DNA of 64,000 nt from JBBRVW01 sp038246545 (GCA_038246545.1 JBBRVW010000004.1:74123-138122), one strand, 5' to 3'. Shown: positions 30,119-39,290, numbered from the stretch's first letter. The notes: generated by a model not told the origin, from the letters alone. Numbers and translations: made by a program.

Positions 30119-31681
30119 ATGCAGAGCTCCCGGCCGGTCCCGGCCCTCCTCCTCACCGCCTGTCTCGCCCTCGGGCTGGGTGTCGCCACCGCGCTCCCGG
30201 CCGCGGCCCACGGCAGTGGGGGCAGCGGCGCCGGCAGCAAGCGTCAGCAGTTCCAGGACGGGGTGACGGTCCCGGTCCTCTCGTCGCCGAACATCCGGCT
30301 CGTGACGAACGTGCCGGACACGGCCGGGATATCCGGTGTGTTCGCCCGCTCGGCGCCCTACTTCTACGTCTCGAGCACCGACAGCATCACGGTCTACGAC
30401 GTGAGCAACCCGACCCACCCGATGGTGACCGGGGTGCTGCCGAACCTCGTCTTCGAGAACGAGGCGATGAACTACGGCGAGACGAAGGTCGGCGGCGTCC
30501 TCCACCGCTTCGTCCTGGTGGGCGTGGACCTGGTCGAGGCGAGCCCGACGGCGCCGGACCACATCGGCCGGTCCAACGAGGTGATGGTCGTGGACGTCAC
30601 GGACCCGACCAGCCCCCGGATCCGGTCACGGGTCGCGACCACGACGAACACCCACACGGTGAGCTGCATCCACGAGACGGACTGCCGCTACGCCTACACC
30701 GCCGGGCGGAACGGGCAGTTCTCGATCGTGGACCTGACCGACCTCGACCACCCGCGCGAGGTCGACTCCGACCCGTCGATGGACGGCACCCAACCCTTCG
30801 CCTCGCCCGCCGCCGGGCCCAACGCCGCCTTCACCAGCGGCGCCGGCCACAAGTGGAACTTCGACGACGCAGGCTACGGGACCCACGTCGGCTCGGGCGG
30901 CAGCGCGATGTTCGACGTGTCCGACCCCGTCCACCCGCGCCTCGTCGCGACCACCGACGCGCACGGCACCCAGGGGCCCTGGAACGACTTCATCCACCAC
31001 AACTCGTTCCGGCCGAACGCCGCCCGCTTCCAGGCCGGGCTGGCGCCGGACGTACGCAACGGCAACGTCCTGCTCGTCACGGAAGAGGACTACGAGAACA
31101 CCGACTGCTCGACCGCCGGCAGCTTCCAGACCTGGTTCCTGGGGAGCCTCGACGGCGCACCGGGCACCATCACCCCGCTGGACCGGATCAACCCGGTCGA
31201 CCTCGGGGAGGGCGTCTCTGCCCCGCACATGGCGTTCTGCTCGGCGCACTGGTTCGACTACCACCCGAGCGGCATCGTGGCCGAGGGCTACTACGAGGGC
31301 GGGCTGCGGCTGCTCGACGTCCGCGACCCGCGGGACATCAAGGAGTACGGGTACGTCGCCAGCGGGCTCTCGGAGGTCTGGGACGCCTACTGGGTCCCCG
31401 CGCGGAACAGGACGGGCGTCGCGACGAGCGGGAAGACCAACATCGTCTACACCGTCGACGCGGTCCGCGGCCTGGACGTCTACACCGTCGACCTCCCGGG
31501 GGGTGGCACGGGCGGCGGCGCCCTGCTCGGCGCCCTGACCGGCTGGACCGGCCTCGCGGGCGGGGCGGCGGCCGGGACGGACCTCTCACCCGCCATCGGT
31601 CTGCTCACCCTGGTCGGGCTGGCCGGTCTGGTGACGGCGCGCCGTCGGCGCCTGGCGTCCGGGCGGGGAAGCGGCCGGTAG
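30119..31681 (+). CDS. LVIVD-repeat secreted protein with C-terminal membrane anchor
   Basis: A 520-residue protein. The signal peptide (residues 1-30, 'LLLTACLALGLGVATALPAAAHG') is followed by seven or so blade-like repeats containing 'VYDVSNPTHPMVTG', 'VVDVTDPTSPRIRS', 'IVDLTDLDHPREV', 'MFDVSDPVHPRLV' and 'LLDVRDPRDIKEYG'. This is the LVIVD pattern of extracytoplasmic beta-propellers. The C-terminus has a Gly-rich linker, a hydrophobic helix and 'RRRR', a typical anchor, without an LPXTG sortase signal. The ligand is unknown. Several His/Trp/Asp-rich loops ('DFIHHNSF', 'APHMAFCSAHWFDYH') could bind metal. Confidence 0.8.
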   Translation: MQSSRPVPALLLTACLALGLGVATALPAAAHGSGGSGAGSKRQQFQDGVTVPVLSSPNIRLVTNVPDTAGISGVFARSAPYFYVSSTDSITVYDVSNPTHPMVTGVLPNLVFENEAMNYGETKVGGVLHRFVLVGVDLVEASPTAPDHIGRSNEVMVVDVTDPTSPRIRSRVATTTNTHTVSCIHETDCRYAYTAGRNGQFSIVDLTDLDHPREVDSDPSMDGTQPFASPAAGPNAAFTSGAGHKWNFDDAGYGTHVGSGGSAMFDVSDPVHPRLVATTDAHGTQGPWNDFIHHNSFRPNAARFQAGLAPDVRNGNVLLVTEEDYENTDCSTAGSFQTWFLGSLDGAPGTITPLDRINPVDLGEGVSAPHMAFCSAHWFDYHPSGIVAEGYYEGGLRLLDVRDPRDIKEYGYVASGLSEVWDAYWVPARNRTGVATSGKTNIVYTVDAVRGLDVYTVDLPGGGTGGGALLGALTGWTGLAGGAAAGTDLSPAIGLLTLVGLAGLVTARRRRLASGRGSGR

Positions 31682-31778
31682 GCTCTGTCCCGGCCTTCCC
31701 CGCCGACGTACCACCCGCCGTACCCCGTCCGTCCGATCCTGGCCGGCCGACCGTGCGCGGGGTCGAGGAGTTCCGCTC

Positions 31779-34700
31779 GTGCACCTGAAGAGCCTCACCC
31801 TCAAGGGCTTCAAGTCCTTCGCGTCGGCCACCACGTTCCACTTCGAGCCGGGGATCACCGCGGTGGTCGGCCCCAACGGCTCCGGCAAGTCCAACGTGGT
31901 CGACGCACTGGCCTGGGTCATGGGCGAGCAGGGCGCCAAGTCACTGCGCGGCGGCAAGATGGAGGACGTCATCTTCGCCGGGAGCACCGGCAAGGACGGC
32001 GCCGCCGGCCGGGCGCCGCTCGGCCGGGCCGAGGTGGCGCTCACCATCGACAACACCGACGGTGCGCTGCCGATCGACTACGCCGAGGTCACGATCTCGC
32101 GGATCATGTTCCGCAACGGCGGCTCGGAGTACTCGATCAACGGCCAGCCGTGCCGGCTGCTCGACGTCCAGGAGCTCCTGTCCGACTCCGGGATCGGCCG
32201 CGAGATGCACGTGATCGTCGGCCAGGGTCAGCTCGACGCCGTGCTGTCGGCCGGCCCCGAGGAGCGGCGTGGCTTCATCGAGGAGGCGGCCGGCGTCCTG
32301 AAGCACCGCAAGCGCAAGGAGAAGGCGCTGCGGAAGCTCGAGGCGATGCAGGCCAACCTCACCCGTATCCAGGACCTCACCGTCGAGCTGCGCCGCCAGC
32401 TCAAGCCGCTCGGCCGGCAGGCCGAGGTCGCGCGCCGCGCCCAGGTGATCCAGTCCGACCTGCGCGACTCGCGGCTGCGGATCCTCGCCGACGACCTGGT
32501 CCGGCTCACCGCGACGCTCGAGGCCGAGGTGGCCGACGAGACCGCGCTGCGGCAGCGACGCGGCGAGGTGGAGGCCGCGCTGGCCGAGGCGACCGAGCGA
32601 GAGACGCTGCTCGAGCAGTCGCACGCCGCCGAGTCGCCGACACTGACCCGCGCGCAGGAGACCTGGTACCGACTGTCGTCCCTGCGCGAGCGGTTCCGCG
32701 GCACCGGCTCGCTGGCGGCCGAGCGGGTCCGGCACCTGGCTGCACCCGACGACCAGCCCGGCGACCAGCGGCCGGGCGACCTGCGCGACCCCGACCAGCT
32801 CGAGGCCGAGGCCGAGCGGGTCCGGGCCGAGGAGACCGAGATCCAGGCCGGTGTCGACCGCGACCGCGAGACCCTCGCCGCGGCCGTGGGCGCCCGGCAG
32901 CAGGCCGAGGAGGAGCTCGCCGCCGAGCAGAAGCGGGTGGCAATGGCCGCCCGCGCCGCGGCCGACCGGCGCGAGGGCCTGGCCCGGCTCGCCGGCCAGG
33001 TGGCCGCCCGCCGCAGCCGCGTCGAGGGCGGTGAGGCCGAGCTCGGCCGGCTGACCCCGGCGCTGGAGGAGTCCGCCGAGCGGGCCCGCGTCGCCCAGCG
33101 GGTGTTCACCAGTCTCGAGACCCAGGTCGCCGGGCTGGACGCCGGCGAGGAGGACCTCGACACCGACCACGAGGAGGCCGCGCTGCGGCTGGCCGCGGCC
33201 GAGGAGAAGGTCACCGCGCTGCGGCAGGAGGAGCGCGACGCAGAGCGCGAGCGCGCTGCCCTGGTGGCCCGCAAGGAGGGCCTCGAGGTTGGCCTGGCCC
33301 GCAAGGACGGCGCGGGCACCCTGCTCGCTGCCAGCGACCGCCTGTCCGGGGTCCTCGGCTCGGTGGCTGCCCTGCTCACGGTCGAGAACGGCTACGAGAC
33401 CGCGGTCGCGGCGGCGCTCGGCTCGGCCGCCGACGCCGTCGTTGTCAGCGACCTGTCCGCGGCCGAGGCTGCCATCCGGCTGCTCAAGGGCGACGACGCC
33501 GGCCGGGTCGGCCTGCTCGTCGACGCCGGCCCGTCGACGTACGACGACGCGCCGGCGCACGTGCCCAGCGGCGCCCGGCCGGCCCTGGACGTGGTCGCGG
33601 TCCCGATGCCGCTGCGCTCCGCCGTCACCCGGCTGCTGTCCGCCGTCGTCGTCGTCGACGACCTGGCGACGGCGCGGCGCGTCGTCGAGGAGCAGCGGGG
33701 GCTGACGGCGGTCACCCGCGAGGGCGACGTCCTGGGGCGCGACAGTGCCGCCGGTGGCTCCGCGTCCGCGCCGAGCCTGCTCGAGGTGCAGGCCGCCGTC
33801 GACGAGGCCGCCGGCCGGCTCACCGAGTCCGGCCACCGGCTGGACCGGCTGCGCTTCCAGCTCCAGGCTGCGATCGACGAGCAGGCCGTCACCACCCGCG
33901 ACGTACAGGCCGCGCTCGACCGCCTGCACGAGTCGGACGCCCGGATGGCGGCCGTGGCCGAGCAGCTCGGCCAGCTCGGGGCCCAGGCCCGCGCCGCCCA
34001 CGGGGAGTCCGAGCGGCTCCAGCGCTCGATGCAGGCGGCGGCCGAGGCCCTGGAGGCCGACCGGCTGGCCCTGGCCGAGCTGGCGGAGCGGCATGAGGCC
34101 GCTCTGTCCGCGCCCGAGGAGGGCGAACCCGACACCGGCCGGCGCGACGAGCTCGAGGACGCCGGCCGGGCCGCCCGCCAGGCCGAGATGGACGCCCGGC
34201 TCGGCGTGCGCACCGGCGAGGAGCGGGTCCGCGCGCTGTCCGGGCGGGCCGACCAGCTCGCCCGCGCGGCCACCCAGGAGCGGGAGAACCGGGCGCGCAA
34301 CGAGGCGCGCCGGGAGCGGCGGGCCAGGGAGGCCGCCGTCGCCCGGGAGGTCGCGCTCGCCGCGCAGGCCGCGCTCGGGCACCTCGAGCACTCGCTGGCC
34401 CGGGCGGCCGAGGCACGCGAGACCGCGGAGCGGGCCCGTGCCGAGCGGGACGTCGAGATGGGGGCCATCCGCGGCCGGCTGCGCGAGCTCGGCGCCGAGC
34501 TCGAGCGGCTCACCGACAGCGTGCACCGCGACGAGGTGGCGCGCGCCGAGCAGCGGCTGCGCATCGAGGCGCTGCAGCAGAAGGCGCTCGAGGACCTCGG
34601 GGTCGAGCCGGAGTCGCTCGTCGAGGAGTACGGCCCGCACCAGCTGGTGCCGCCGTCGCCGCTCGCCCCGGACGAGGAGCGCGAGGTCGAGCCCGACCCC

Positions 34701-35372
34701 ACGCCGTACGTCCGCGCCGAGCAGGAGAAGCGGCTGCGCGGCGCGGAGCGGGCGCTCGCCCTGCTGGGCCGGGTCAACCCCCTCGCGCTGGAGGAGTACG
34801 CCGCGCTGGAGGAGCGCCACCAGTTTCTCGCCGAGCAGCTGGAGGACCTCAAGGCGACCCGGCGCGACCTGATGGACATCATCCGCGAGGTCGACGAGCG
34901 GGTGGAGCAGGTCTTCACCGCCGCCTTCCACGACACCGCCCGGGAGTTCGAGGGCGTCTTCGCGCGGCTGTTCCCCGGCGGCGAGGGGCGGCTGGTGCTC
35001 ACCGAGCCCGGTGACATGCTCAGCACCGGCATCGAGGTCGAGGCGCGGCCGCCGGGCAAGAAGGTCAAGCGGCTCTCGCTGCTCTCGGGCGGCGAGCGGT
35101 CGCTCACAGCGGTGGCCCTGCTGGTCGCGATCTTCAAGGCCCGGCCCAGCCCGTTCTACGTCATGGACGAGGTCGAGGCCGCCCTGGACGACACCAACCT
35201 GGGCCGGCTGATCGCGCTCATGGAGGAGCTGCGCGAGGCCTCGCAGCTCATCGTGATCACGCACCAGAAGCGGACCATGGAGGTCGCCGACGCGCTGTAC
35301 GGGGTGTCGATGCGCGGCGACGGCATCACCACCGTCATCGGGCAGCGGCTGCGCGAGGCGGAGCCCGCCTGA
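31779..35372 (+). CDS. smc: Chromosome segregation ATPase SMC
   Basis: A 1197-residue structural-maintenance-of-chromosomes protein. Walker A is 'VVGPNGSGKSNVVDALAWVMGEQ' near residues 29-50. Coiled coils run from about 165 to 500 and from 650 to 1000, with the hinge at 505-640 ('LSGVLGSVAALLTVENGYE'). The signature motif 'LSLLSGGERSLTAVALL' is near 1103 and Walker B 'FYVMDEVEAALDD' near 1128. It loads at origin-proximal sites with ScpAB and ParB. The GTG start has GAGGAG upstream. The preceding 97 bases hold a TAGGCT hexamer at the previous stop. Confidence 0.97.
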   Translation: MHLKSLTLKGFKSFASATTFHFEPGITAVVGPNGSGKSNVVDALAWVMGEQGAKSLRGGKMEDVIFAGSTGKDGAAGRAPLGRAEVALTIDNTDGALPIDYAEVTISRIMFRNGGSEYSINGQPCRLLDVQELLSDSGIGREMHVIVGQGQLDAVLSAGPEERRGFIEEAAGVLKHRKRKEKALRKLEAMQANLTRIQDLTVELRRQLKPLGRQAEVARRAQVIQSDLRDSRLRILADDLVRLTATLEAEVADETALRQRRGEVEAALAEATERETLLEQSHAAESPTLTRAQETWYRLSSLRERFRGTGSLAAERVRHLAAPDDQPGDQRPGDLRDPDQLEAEAERVRAEETEIQAGVDRDRETLAAAVGARQQAEEELAAEQKRVAMAARAAADRREGLARLAGQVAARRSRVEGGEAELGRLTPALEESAERARVAQRVFTSLETQVAGLDAGEEDLDTDHEEAALRLAAAEEKVTALRQEERDAERERAALVARKEGLEVGLARKDGAGTLLAASDRLSGVLGSVAALLTVENGYETAVAAALGSAADAVVVSDLSAAEAAIRLLKGDDAGRVGLLVDAGPSTYDDAPAHVPSGARPALDVVAVPMPLRSAVTRLLSAVVVVDDLATARRVVEEQRGLTAVTREGDVLGRDSAAGGSASAPSLLEVQAAVDEAAGRLTESGHRLDRLRFQLQAAIDEQAVTTRDVQAALDRLHESDARMAAVAEQLGQLGAQARAAHGESERLQRSMQAAAEALEADRLALAELAERHEAALSAPEEGEPDTGRRDELEDAGRAARQAEMDARLGVRTGEERVRALSGRADQLARAATQERENRARNEARRERRAREAAVAREVALAAQAALGHLEHSLARAAEARETAERARAERDVEMGAIRGRLRELGAELERLTDSVHRDEVARAEQRLRIEALQQKALEDLGVEPESLVEEYGPHQLVPPSPLAPDEEREVEPDPTPYVRAEQEKRLRGAERALALLGRVNPLALEEYAALEERHQFLAEQLEDLKATRRDLMDIIREVDERVEQVFTAAFHDTAREFEGVFARLFPGGEGRLVLTEPGDMLSTGIEVEARPPGKKVKRLSLLSGGERSLTAVALLVAIFKARPSPFYVMDEVEAALDDTNLGRLIALMEELREASQLIVITHQKRTMEVADALYGVSMRGDGITTVIGQRLREAEPA

Positions 35373-35404
35373 CGGCGGTCGGCACGCTCGGTGACTGACC
35401 CAGA

Positions 35405-35418
35405 GTGACGCGTGTCAC
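35405..35418. repeat. GTGAC-N4-GTCAC inverted repeat upstream of a small membrane protein gene
   Basis: A perfect 5-bp inverted repeat in the smc downstream gap, about 55 bases before a leaderless start. It is a possible regulator site. Confidence 0.35.
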
Positions 35419-35461
35419 ACGATTCATCCGCTCCTGTCACGTTCTGCGTCGTCGGCGTGGG

Positions 35462-35473
35462 TAACGTCAGAGG
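35462..35473 (+). promoter_or_regulatory. Leaderless -10 element
   Basis: TAACGT at 35462-35467, 6 bases before the GTG at 35474. Full TANNNT match; no Shine-Dalgarno is needed if the transcript starts at the GTG. Confidence 0.5.
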
Positions 35474-35749
35474 GTGCAGACCCTCCTGATCGCCCATGGC
35501 GTCCTCGGACTCGTGGCCCTGCTCGTCGTCGGGTTCGTGGCCTTTCCCTACCGTGGCCGTGGCGTCCCGCGCGCCGCCCTGTTCAACGGCCTGAACGACA
35601 AGGTCGTCGACCTTAGGGACCGCGTCGACCCCGGCGAGGCCCCGCCGCTCGGCGTCCTGTCGAACACCGAGAAGTCGCGCGCCATGTCGGCCCGCTTCGA
35701 GCGCGTCGAGCAGCAGGTGAAGAAGGTCGTCACCGCCGGCCGCGGCTGA
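35474..35749 (+). CDS. Small membrane protein of unknown function
   Basis: A 91-residue protein with one N-terminal membrane helix ('LLIAHGVLGLVALLVVGFVAF', residues 4-24), a basic junction 'PYRGRGVPR' and a soluble cytoplasmic tail predicted helical ('TEKSRAMSARFERVEQQVKKV'). No family recognised. It lies between smc and ftsY and is probably transcribed from its own leaderless promoter. 177 bases without a gene separate it from ftsY. Confidence 0.65.
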   Translation: MQTLLIAHGVLGLVALLVVGFVAFPYRGRGVPRAALFNGLNDKVVDLRDRVDPGEAPPLGVLSNTEKSRAMSARFERVEQQVKKVVTAGRG

Positions 35750-35926
35750 CCCGTCCCGGCCGGCCCCGCTCTTTCCACGGCGGGCTCCGGGGCGACGGCG
35801 CCGCACCGCTGACCCTGCTGCCGCTCGTCCGGGCCTCCTCGGACCGGCAGCCGCCCGACGGGGTGGGCGCGGCACCGGGAGGACGTGTCGACCGGGCTCG
35901 CGCGCCACCTGAGAGACTGGCCGGTG

Positions 35927-37081
35927 ATGGACACCCTCACCCTCATCGTCGGCCTGGCCGTGCTCGGCGTCGTCGTCCTCGTGGGCGGCGGCCTCGCGCT
36001 GACCCGCGGGCGGCGGTCCAAGGCGCCGCTCCCGCCTCTCACCGACCTCGAGGAGCGTCCCGGCGAGCGTGCACCCGAACGCACCGGCGACGTCACCGTC
36101 CTCACCCCCGGCGCCGGGGCCCCGACCGCCCCGACCGTCGAGGAACCCGCACCGGTCGCCGGCCGGATGGCGCGGCTGCGCGCCCGGCTCGGCGCGTCGC
36201 AGGGCTCGCTCGGCAAGGGACTGCTCGGGCTGCTGTCCCGCGAGCGGCTCGACGAGGCGACGTGGGAAGAGGTCGAGGACGTCCTGCTCTCCGCCGACGT
36301 CGGGGTCGCCCCCACCCAGGAGCTGGTCGAGCGCCTGCGCACCCGGGTCAAGGACCTCGGGAGCCACGACGAGACCGCCGTCCGCAGCCTCCTGCGGGAG
36401 GAGCTGCTCGCCCTCGTCGGCCCGGCGACCGACCGGTCGCTGCGCACCAGGGGCACCGACGGCCGCCCCGCCGTCGTGCTGGTCGTCGGCGTGAACGGCA
36501 CCGGCAAGACCACCACCGTCGGCAAGCTGGCCCGGGTCCTCGTCGCCGAGGGCCGGACCGTTCTGCTCGGCGCCGCCGACACCTTCCGGGCCGCCGCCGC
36601 CGACCAGCTGACCACGTGGGGGGAGCGGGTCGGCGCGCCGGTCGTCCGCGGCCCCGAGGGCGGCGACCCCGCCAGCGTCGCGTTCGACGCCGTCAAGCAG
36701 GGCGGCGAGGGCGGTTACGACGTCGTGCTCGTCGACACCGCCGGCCGGCTGCAGAACAAGATCGGCCTGATGGACGAGCTCGGCAAGGTCAAGCGAGTCG
36801 TCGAGCGCCACGGGCCGGTCGACGAGGTGCTGCTGGTCCTCGACGCCACCACCGGGCAGAACGGCCTGATCCAGGCCCGGGTCTTCGCCGAGGTCGTCGA
36901 CGTCACCGGCATCGTGCTCACCAAGCTCGACGGCACGGCCAAGGGCGGCATCGTCGTGGCGGTCCAGCGCGAGCTCGACGTCCCGGTCAAGCTCGTCGGG
37001 CTCGGCGAGGGCGCCGACGACCTGGCACCGTTCGACCCGGAGGTCTTCGTCGACGCGCTGCTCGGCGACCCCGCCGCGTAG
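35927..37081 (+). CDS. ftsY: Signal recognition particle receptor
   Basis: A 384-residue SRP GTPase receptor. An N-terminal membrane helix ('LIVGLAVLGVVVLVGG', residues 5-20) replaces the long acidic A domain of E. coli, as in other actinobacteria. The NG domain follows, with 'VVGVNGTGKTTTVGKLA' near 186 (P-loop), 'GAADTFRAAAADQL' near 212, 'DTAGRLQNK' near 271 and 'LTKLDGTAKGG' near 330. It pairs with Ffh encoded 7 kb downstream. I took the ATG at 35927; the GTG one codon earlier and a distant ATG at 35885 are alternatives. Confidence 0.95.
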   Translation: MDTLTLIVGLAVLGVVVLVGGGLALTRGRRSKAPLPPLTDLEERPGERAPERTGDVTVLTPGAGAPTAPTVEEPAPVAGRMARLRARLGASQGSLGKGLLGLLSRERLDEATWEEVEDVLLSADVGVAPTQELVERLRTRVKDLGSHDETAVRSLLREELLALVGPATDRSLRTRGTDGRPAVVLVVGVNGTGKTTTVGKLARVLVAEGRTVLLGAADTFRAAAADQLTTWGERVGAPVVRGPEGGDPASVAFDAVKQGGEGGYDVVLVDTAGRLQNKIGLMDELGKVKRVVERHGPVDEVLLVLDATTGQNGLIQARVFAEVVDVTGIVLTKLDGTAKGGIVVAVQRELDVPVKLVGLGEGADDLAPFDPEVFVDALLGDPAA

Positions 37082-37093
37082 TCGGCCTGTCGC

Positions 37094-37131
37094 CGTCCGA
37101 CGGTGACGAGCGTCGTCCGACGGTGGCGAGC
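37094..37131. repeat. 18-bp direct repeat after ftsY
   Basis: CGTCCGACGGTGRCGAGC occurs twice with a 20-bp period and one mismatch, in the gap between ftsY and a small membrane protein gene. Confidence 0.7.
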
Positions 37132-37158
37132 AGCCTCCGGGAGCGGCACCATGAAGGC

Positions 37159-37452
37159 ATGGCGCAGCACCGGGAGCCCAGCGACGCCGAGCGGCTGCTC
37201 GCCGAGGTCGAGGGGATGCTGACCGGCACGAGCGCGAGCGCGGGACCGGTCCAGCGTGCCGGCGCCGACGAGCGGCCCCGTCGCCGGGTCCGGGCCCGGC
37301 TGCGTGCCGCCCTGCTGGCCGGTGCCGTGGCGGGGACCGGTGTGTGGGTGCTGTTCGCGCTGCTGCCGTTCCTGCGGGCCACCTCCGGCGGCATCGGCGC
37401 CTTCCTCGCGGTCACCGCGGCGACGTTCGTGCTCCGCCGCCGGCGCGACTGA
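37159..37452 (+). CDS. Small membrane protein of unknown function
   Basis: A 97-residue protein. The acidic N-terminus ('SDAERLLAEVEGMLTGTSAS') is followed by a basic stretch 'RPRRRVRARLR' and two hydrophobic segments ('AALLAGAVAGTGVWVLFALL', 'IGAFLAVTAATFVL'), ending RRRRD. This predicts two membrane helices with both ends inside. No family recognised. The weak Shine-Dalgarno and the composition leave some doubt about the start, but the hydropathy pattern supports a real protein. Confidence 0.5.
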   Translation: MAQHREPSDAERLLAEVEGMLTGTSASAGPVQRAGADERPRRRVRARLRAALLAGAVAGTGVWVLFALLPFLRATSGGIGAFLAVTAATFVLRRRRD

Positions 37453-37483
37453 GCTTCCCGGCATCCGGACGGCCCCGCTGGGC

Positions 37484-37530
37484 GAAACGGTCCCGTAACA
37501 CGAGCGCGCACATCGATACATCGCGGAAAC
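37484..37530 (+). promoter_or_regulatory. GlnR-like site array before amt
   Basis: GAAAC (37484-37488) -N6- GTAAC (37495-37499), then GATAC (37515-37519) -N6- GAAAC (37526-37530). The Streptomyces GlnR consensus is gTnAC-n6-GaAAC, so half-sites and 11-base spacing are right, though one pair is in reverse order. It lies 90-136 bases before the amt start. Confidence 0.5.
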
Positions 37531-37619
37531 GTCGCGCGCGCGGCGTGGTAACCCGCTCCGACCAGCCTCCTGGGCAGACCACCGGCTCCTGCCGTCGTCC
37601 CCCCATTGGAGGAACCAAC

Positions 37620-38954
37620 GTGACACCCAGCTCCGGCGACACCGCCTGGGTCCTCACGAGCGCCGCTCTCGTGCTGCTCATGACCCCCGGTCTCGCGCTC
37701 TTCTACGGCGGCATGGTCCGCGCGAAGAGCGTCCTCAACATGATGATGATGAGCTTCGGCGCACTCGGGCTCATCAGCGTCCTCTGGGTTCTCTACGGCT
37801 ACTCGCTGGCGTTCGGCAACGACGTCGGCGGCGGCCTGGTCGGGAACTTCGACTTCGTCGGCCTCAAGGGCCTGCTCGCGGCGAACCCGCTCGGCGGCGT
37901 CGCTGGGGAGGCGGCCGGCCTCCCGCCGCTCGCCTTCGTCGGCTTCCAGGCCGTCTTCGCCATCATCACCGTTGCCCTGATCAGCGGTGCGATCGCCGAC
38001 CGCGCCAAGTTCGGTGCGTGGATGGTGTTCGCCGGGATCTGGGCGACCGTCGTCTACTTCCCGGTCGCGCACTGGGTGTTCTCCTTCGACGGCTACACCG
38101 CACAGGTCGGCGGCTGGATCGCGAACGACCTCAAGGCGATCGACTTCGCCGGAGGCACCGCGGTGCACATCAACGCCGGTGCCGCGGGCCTCGCGCTCGC
38201 CCTGGTGCTCGGCAAGCGCATCGGCTTCGGCAAGGAGGCCATGCGTCCGCACAACCTGACTCTGGTCATGATCGGCGCCGGGCTGCTGTGGTTCGGTTGG
38301 TTCGGCTTCAACGCCGGCTCGGCGCTCGGCGCGGGCAACGTCGCGGCCGTGGCCTGGATCAACACCCTGGTCGCGACCGCGGCGGCGTCGCTCGCGTGGC
38401 TCGCCACCGAGAAGATCCGGGACGGTCACGCGACCTCGCTCGGTGCCGCGTCCGGCGTGGTCGCCGGCCTGGTCGCCATCACGCCGGCCTGCTCGGCGGT
38501 CAACCCTGTCGGCGCGATCCTCGTCGGCGCGATCGCCGGAGTGCTCTGCGCTCTCGCCGTGGCGCTGAAGTTCAGGTGGGGCTATGACGACTCGCTCGAC
38601 GTCGTGGGCGTCCACCTCGTCGGCGGCATCGCCGGCACCTTGCTCATCGGCATCCTCGGCACCGCGAAGGCGCCGGCCGGCGTCGACGGCCTGCTCTACG
38701 GCGGCGGCGTCGACCAGCTCTGGCGGCAGGCCGTCGCGGCCGGGGCGGTCCTCGTGTTCTCCTTCGTCATGGCTTACGTGATCGGGACGGCCATCGACAA
38801 GACGATCGGCTTCCGCCTGGACGAGGAGTCCGAGGTGTCAGGTGTCGACCTCAGGACGCACGCCGAGTCGGCGTACGAGCTCGGGTCCTTCACGGGCAGC
38901 GGCTTCCACACCGGTGCCGGCGTCGGCACCAACAAGGAGAGGGTCGACGCATGA
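37620..38954 (+). CDS. amt: Ammonium transporter
   Basis: A 444-residue Amt/Rh channel with about eleven membrane helices. The conserved pore residues are visible in 'LALFYGGMVRAKSVLNMMM' near 25, 'HWVFSFDG' near 153, 'DFAGGTAVHINAGAAGL' near 176 (first twin-His), 'WFGWFGFNAGSA' near 222 and 'DDSLDVVGVHLVGGIAGT' near 322 (second twin-His). The GTG start has TTGGAGGAA upstream. The stop overlaps glnK by ATGA. GlnK probably plugs this channel at high nitrogen. Confidence 0.96.
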   Translation: MTPSSGDTAWVLTSAALVLLMTPGLALFYGGMVRAKSVLNMMMMSFGALGLISVLWVLYGYSLAFGNDVGGGLVGNFDFVGLKGLLAANPLGGVAGEAAGLPPLAFVGFQAVFAIITVALISGAIADRAKFGAWMVFAGIWATVVYFPVAHWVFSFDGYTAQVGGWIANDLKAIDFAGGTAVHINAGAAGLALALVLGKRIGFGKEAMRPHNLTLVMIGAGLLWFGWFGFNAGSALGAGNVAAVAWINTLVATAAASLAWLATEKIRDGHATSLGAASGVVAGLVAITPACSAVNPVGAILVGAIAGVLCALAVALKFRWGYDDSLDVVGVHLVGGIAGTLLIGILGTAKAPAGVDGLLYGGGVDQLWRQAVAAGAVLVFSFVMAYVIGTAIDKTIGFRLDEESEVSGVDLRTHAESAYELGSFTGSGFHTGAGVGTNKERVDA

Positions 38955-39289
38955 AGCTCATCACCGCCGTCATCAAGCCGTTCAAGCTCGATGACGTCAA
39001 GAGCGCGCTGGAGTCCTTCGGGGTGCACGGCATCACCGTCACCGAGGCCAGTGGGTACGGCCGGCAGAAGGGTCACACCGAGGTCTACCGGGGGGCGGAG
39101 TACACCGTCGACCTGGTGCCCAAGGTGCGGCTCGAGGTGTTGGTCGACGATGCCGACAGCGACGACGTCATCGAGGTCATCACCAAGTCCGCCGCGACCG
39201 GTCGAATCGGCGATGGCAAGGTCTGGTGCGTCCCGGTCGACACCGTCGTCCGGGTCCGTACCGGCGAGCGCGGCGTCGACGCACTCTGA
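38951..39289 (+). CDS. glnK: PII nitrogen regulatory protein
   Basis: A 112-residue trimeric PII protein sensing ATP/ADP and 2-oxoglutarate. It shows 'MKLITAVIKPFKLDDVK' at the start and the T-loop 'GHTEVYRGAEYTVDLVPK' with Tyr51 intact. 'TGRIGDGKVWCVPVD' near 83 is the second signature. In actinobacteria Tyr51 is adenylylated by GlnD, encoded next. It is translationally coupled to amt through the ATGA overlap. Confidence 0.97.
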   Translation: MKLITAVIKPFKLDDVKSALESFGVHGITVTEASGYGRQKGHTEVYRGAEYTVDLVPKVRLEVLVDDADSDDVIEVITKSAATGRIGDGKVWCVPVDTVVRVRTGERGVDAL

Positions 39290-39290
39290 A

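Noticed and set aside
31679..31684. TAGGCT at the stop of the LVIVD gene as an smc promoter
   Set aside because: It contains the TAG stop codon and lies 95 bases from smc with no -35; too weak to list.
31941..35264. A 1107-codon minus-strand frame opposite smc
   Set aside because: Mirror of the SMC coding sequence with no recognisable protein features.
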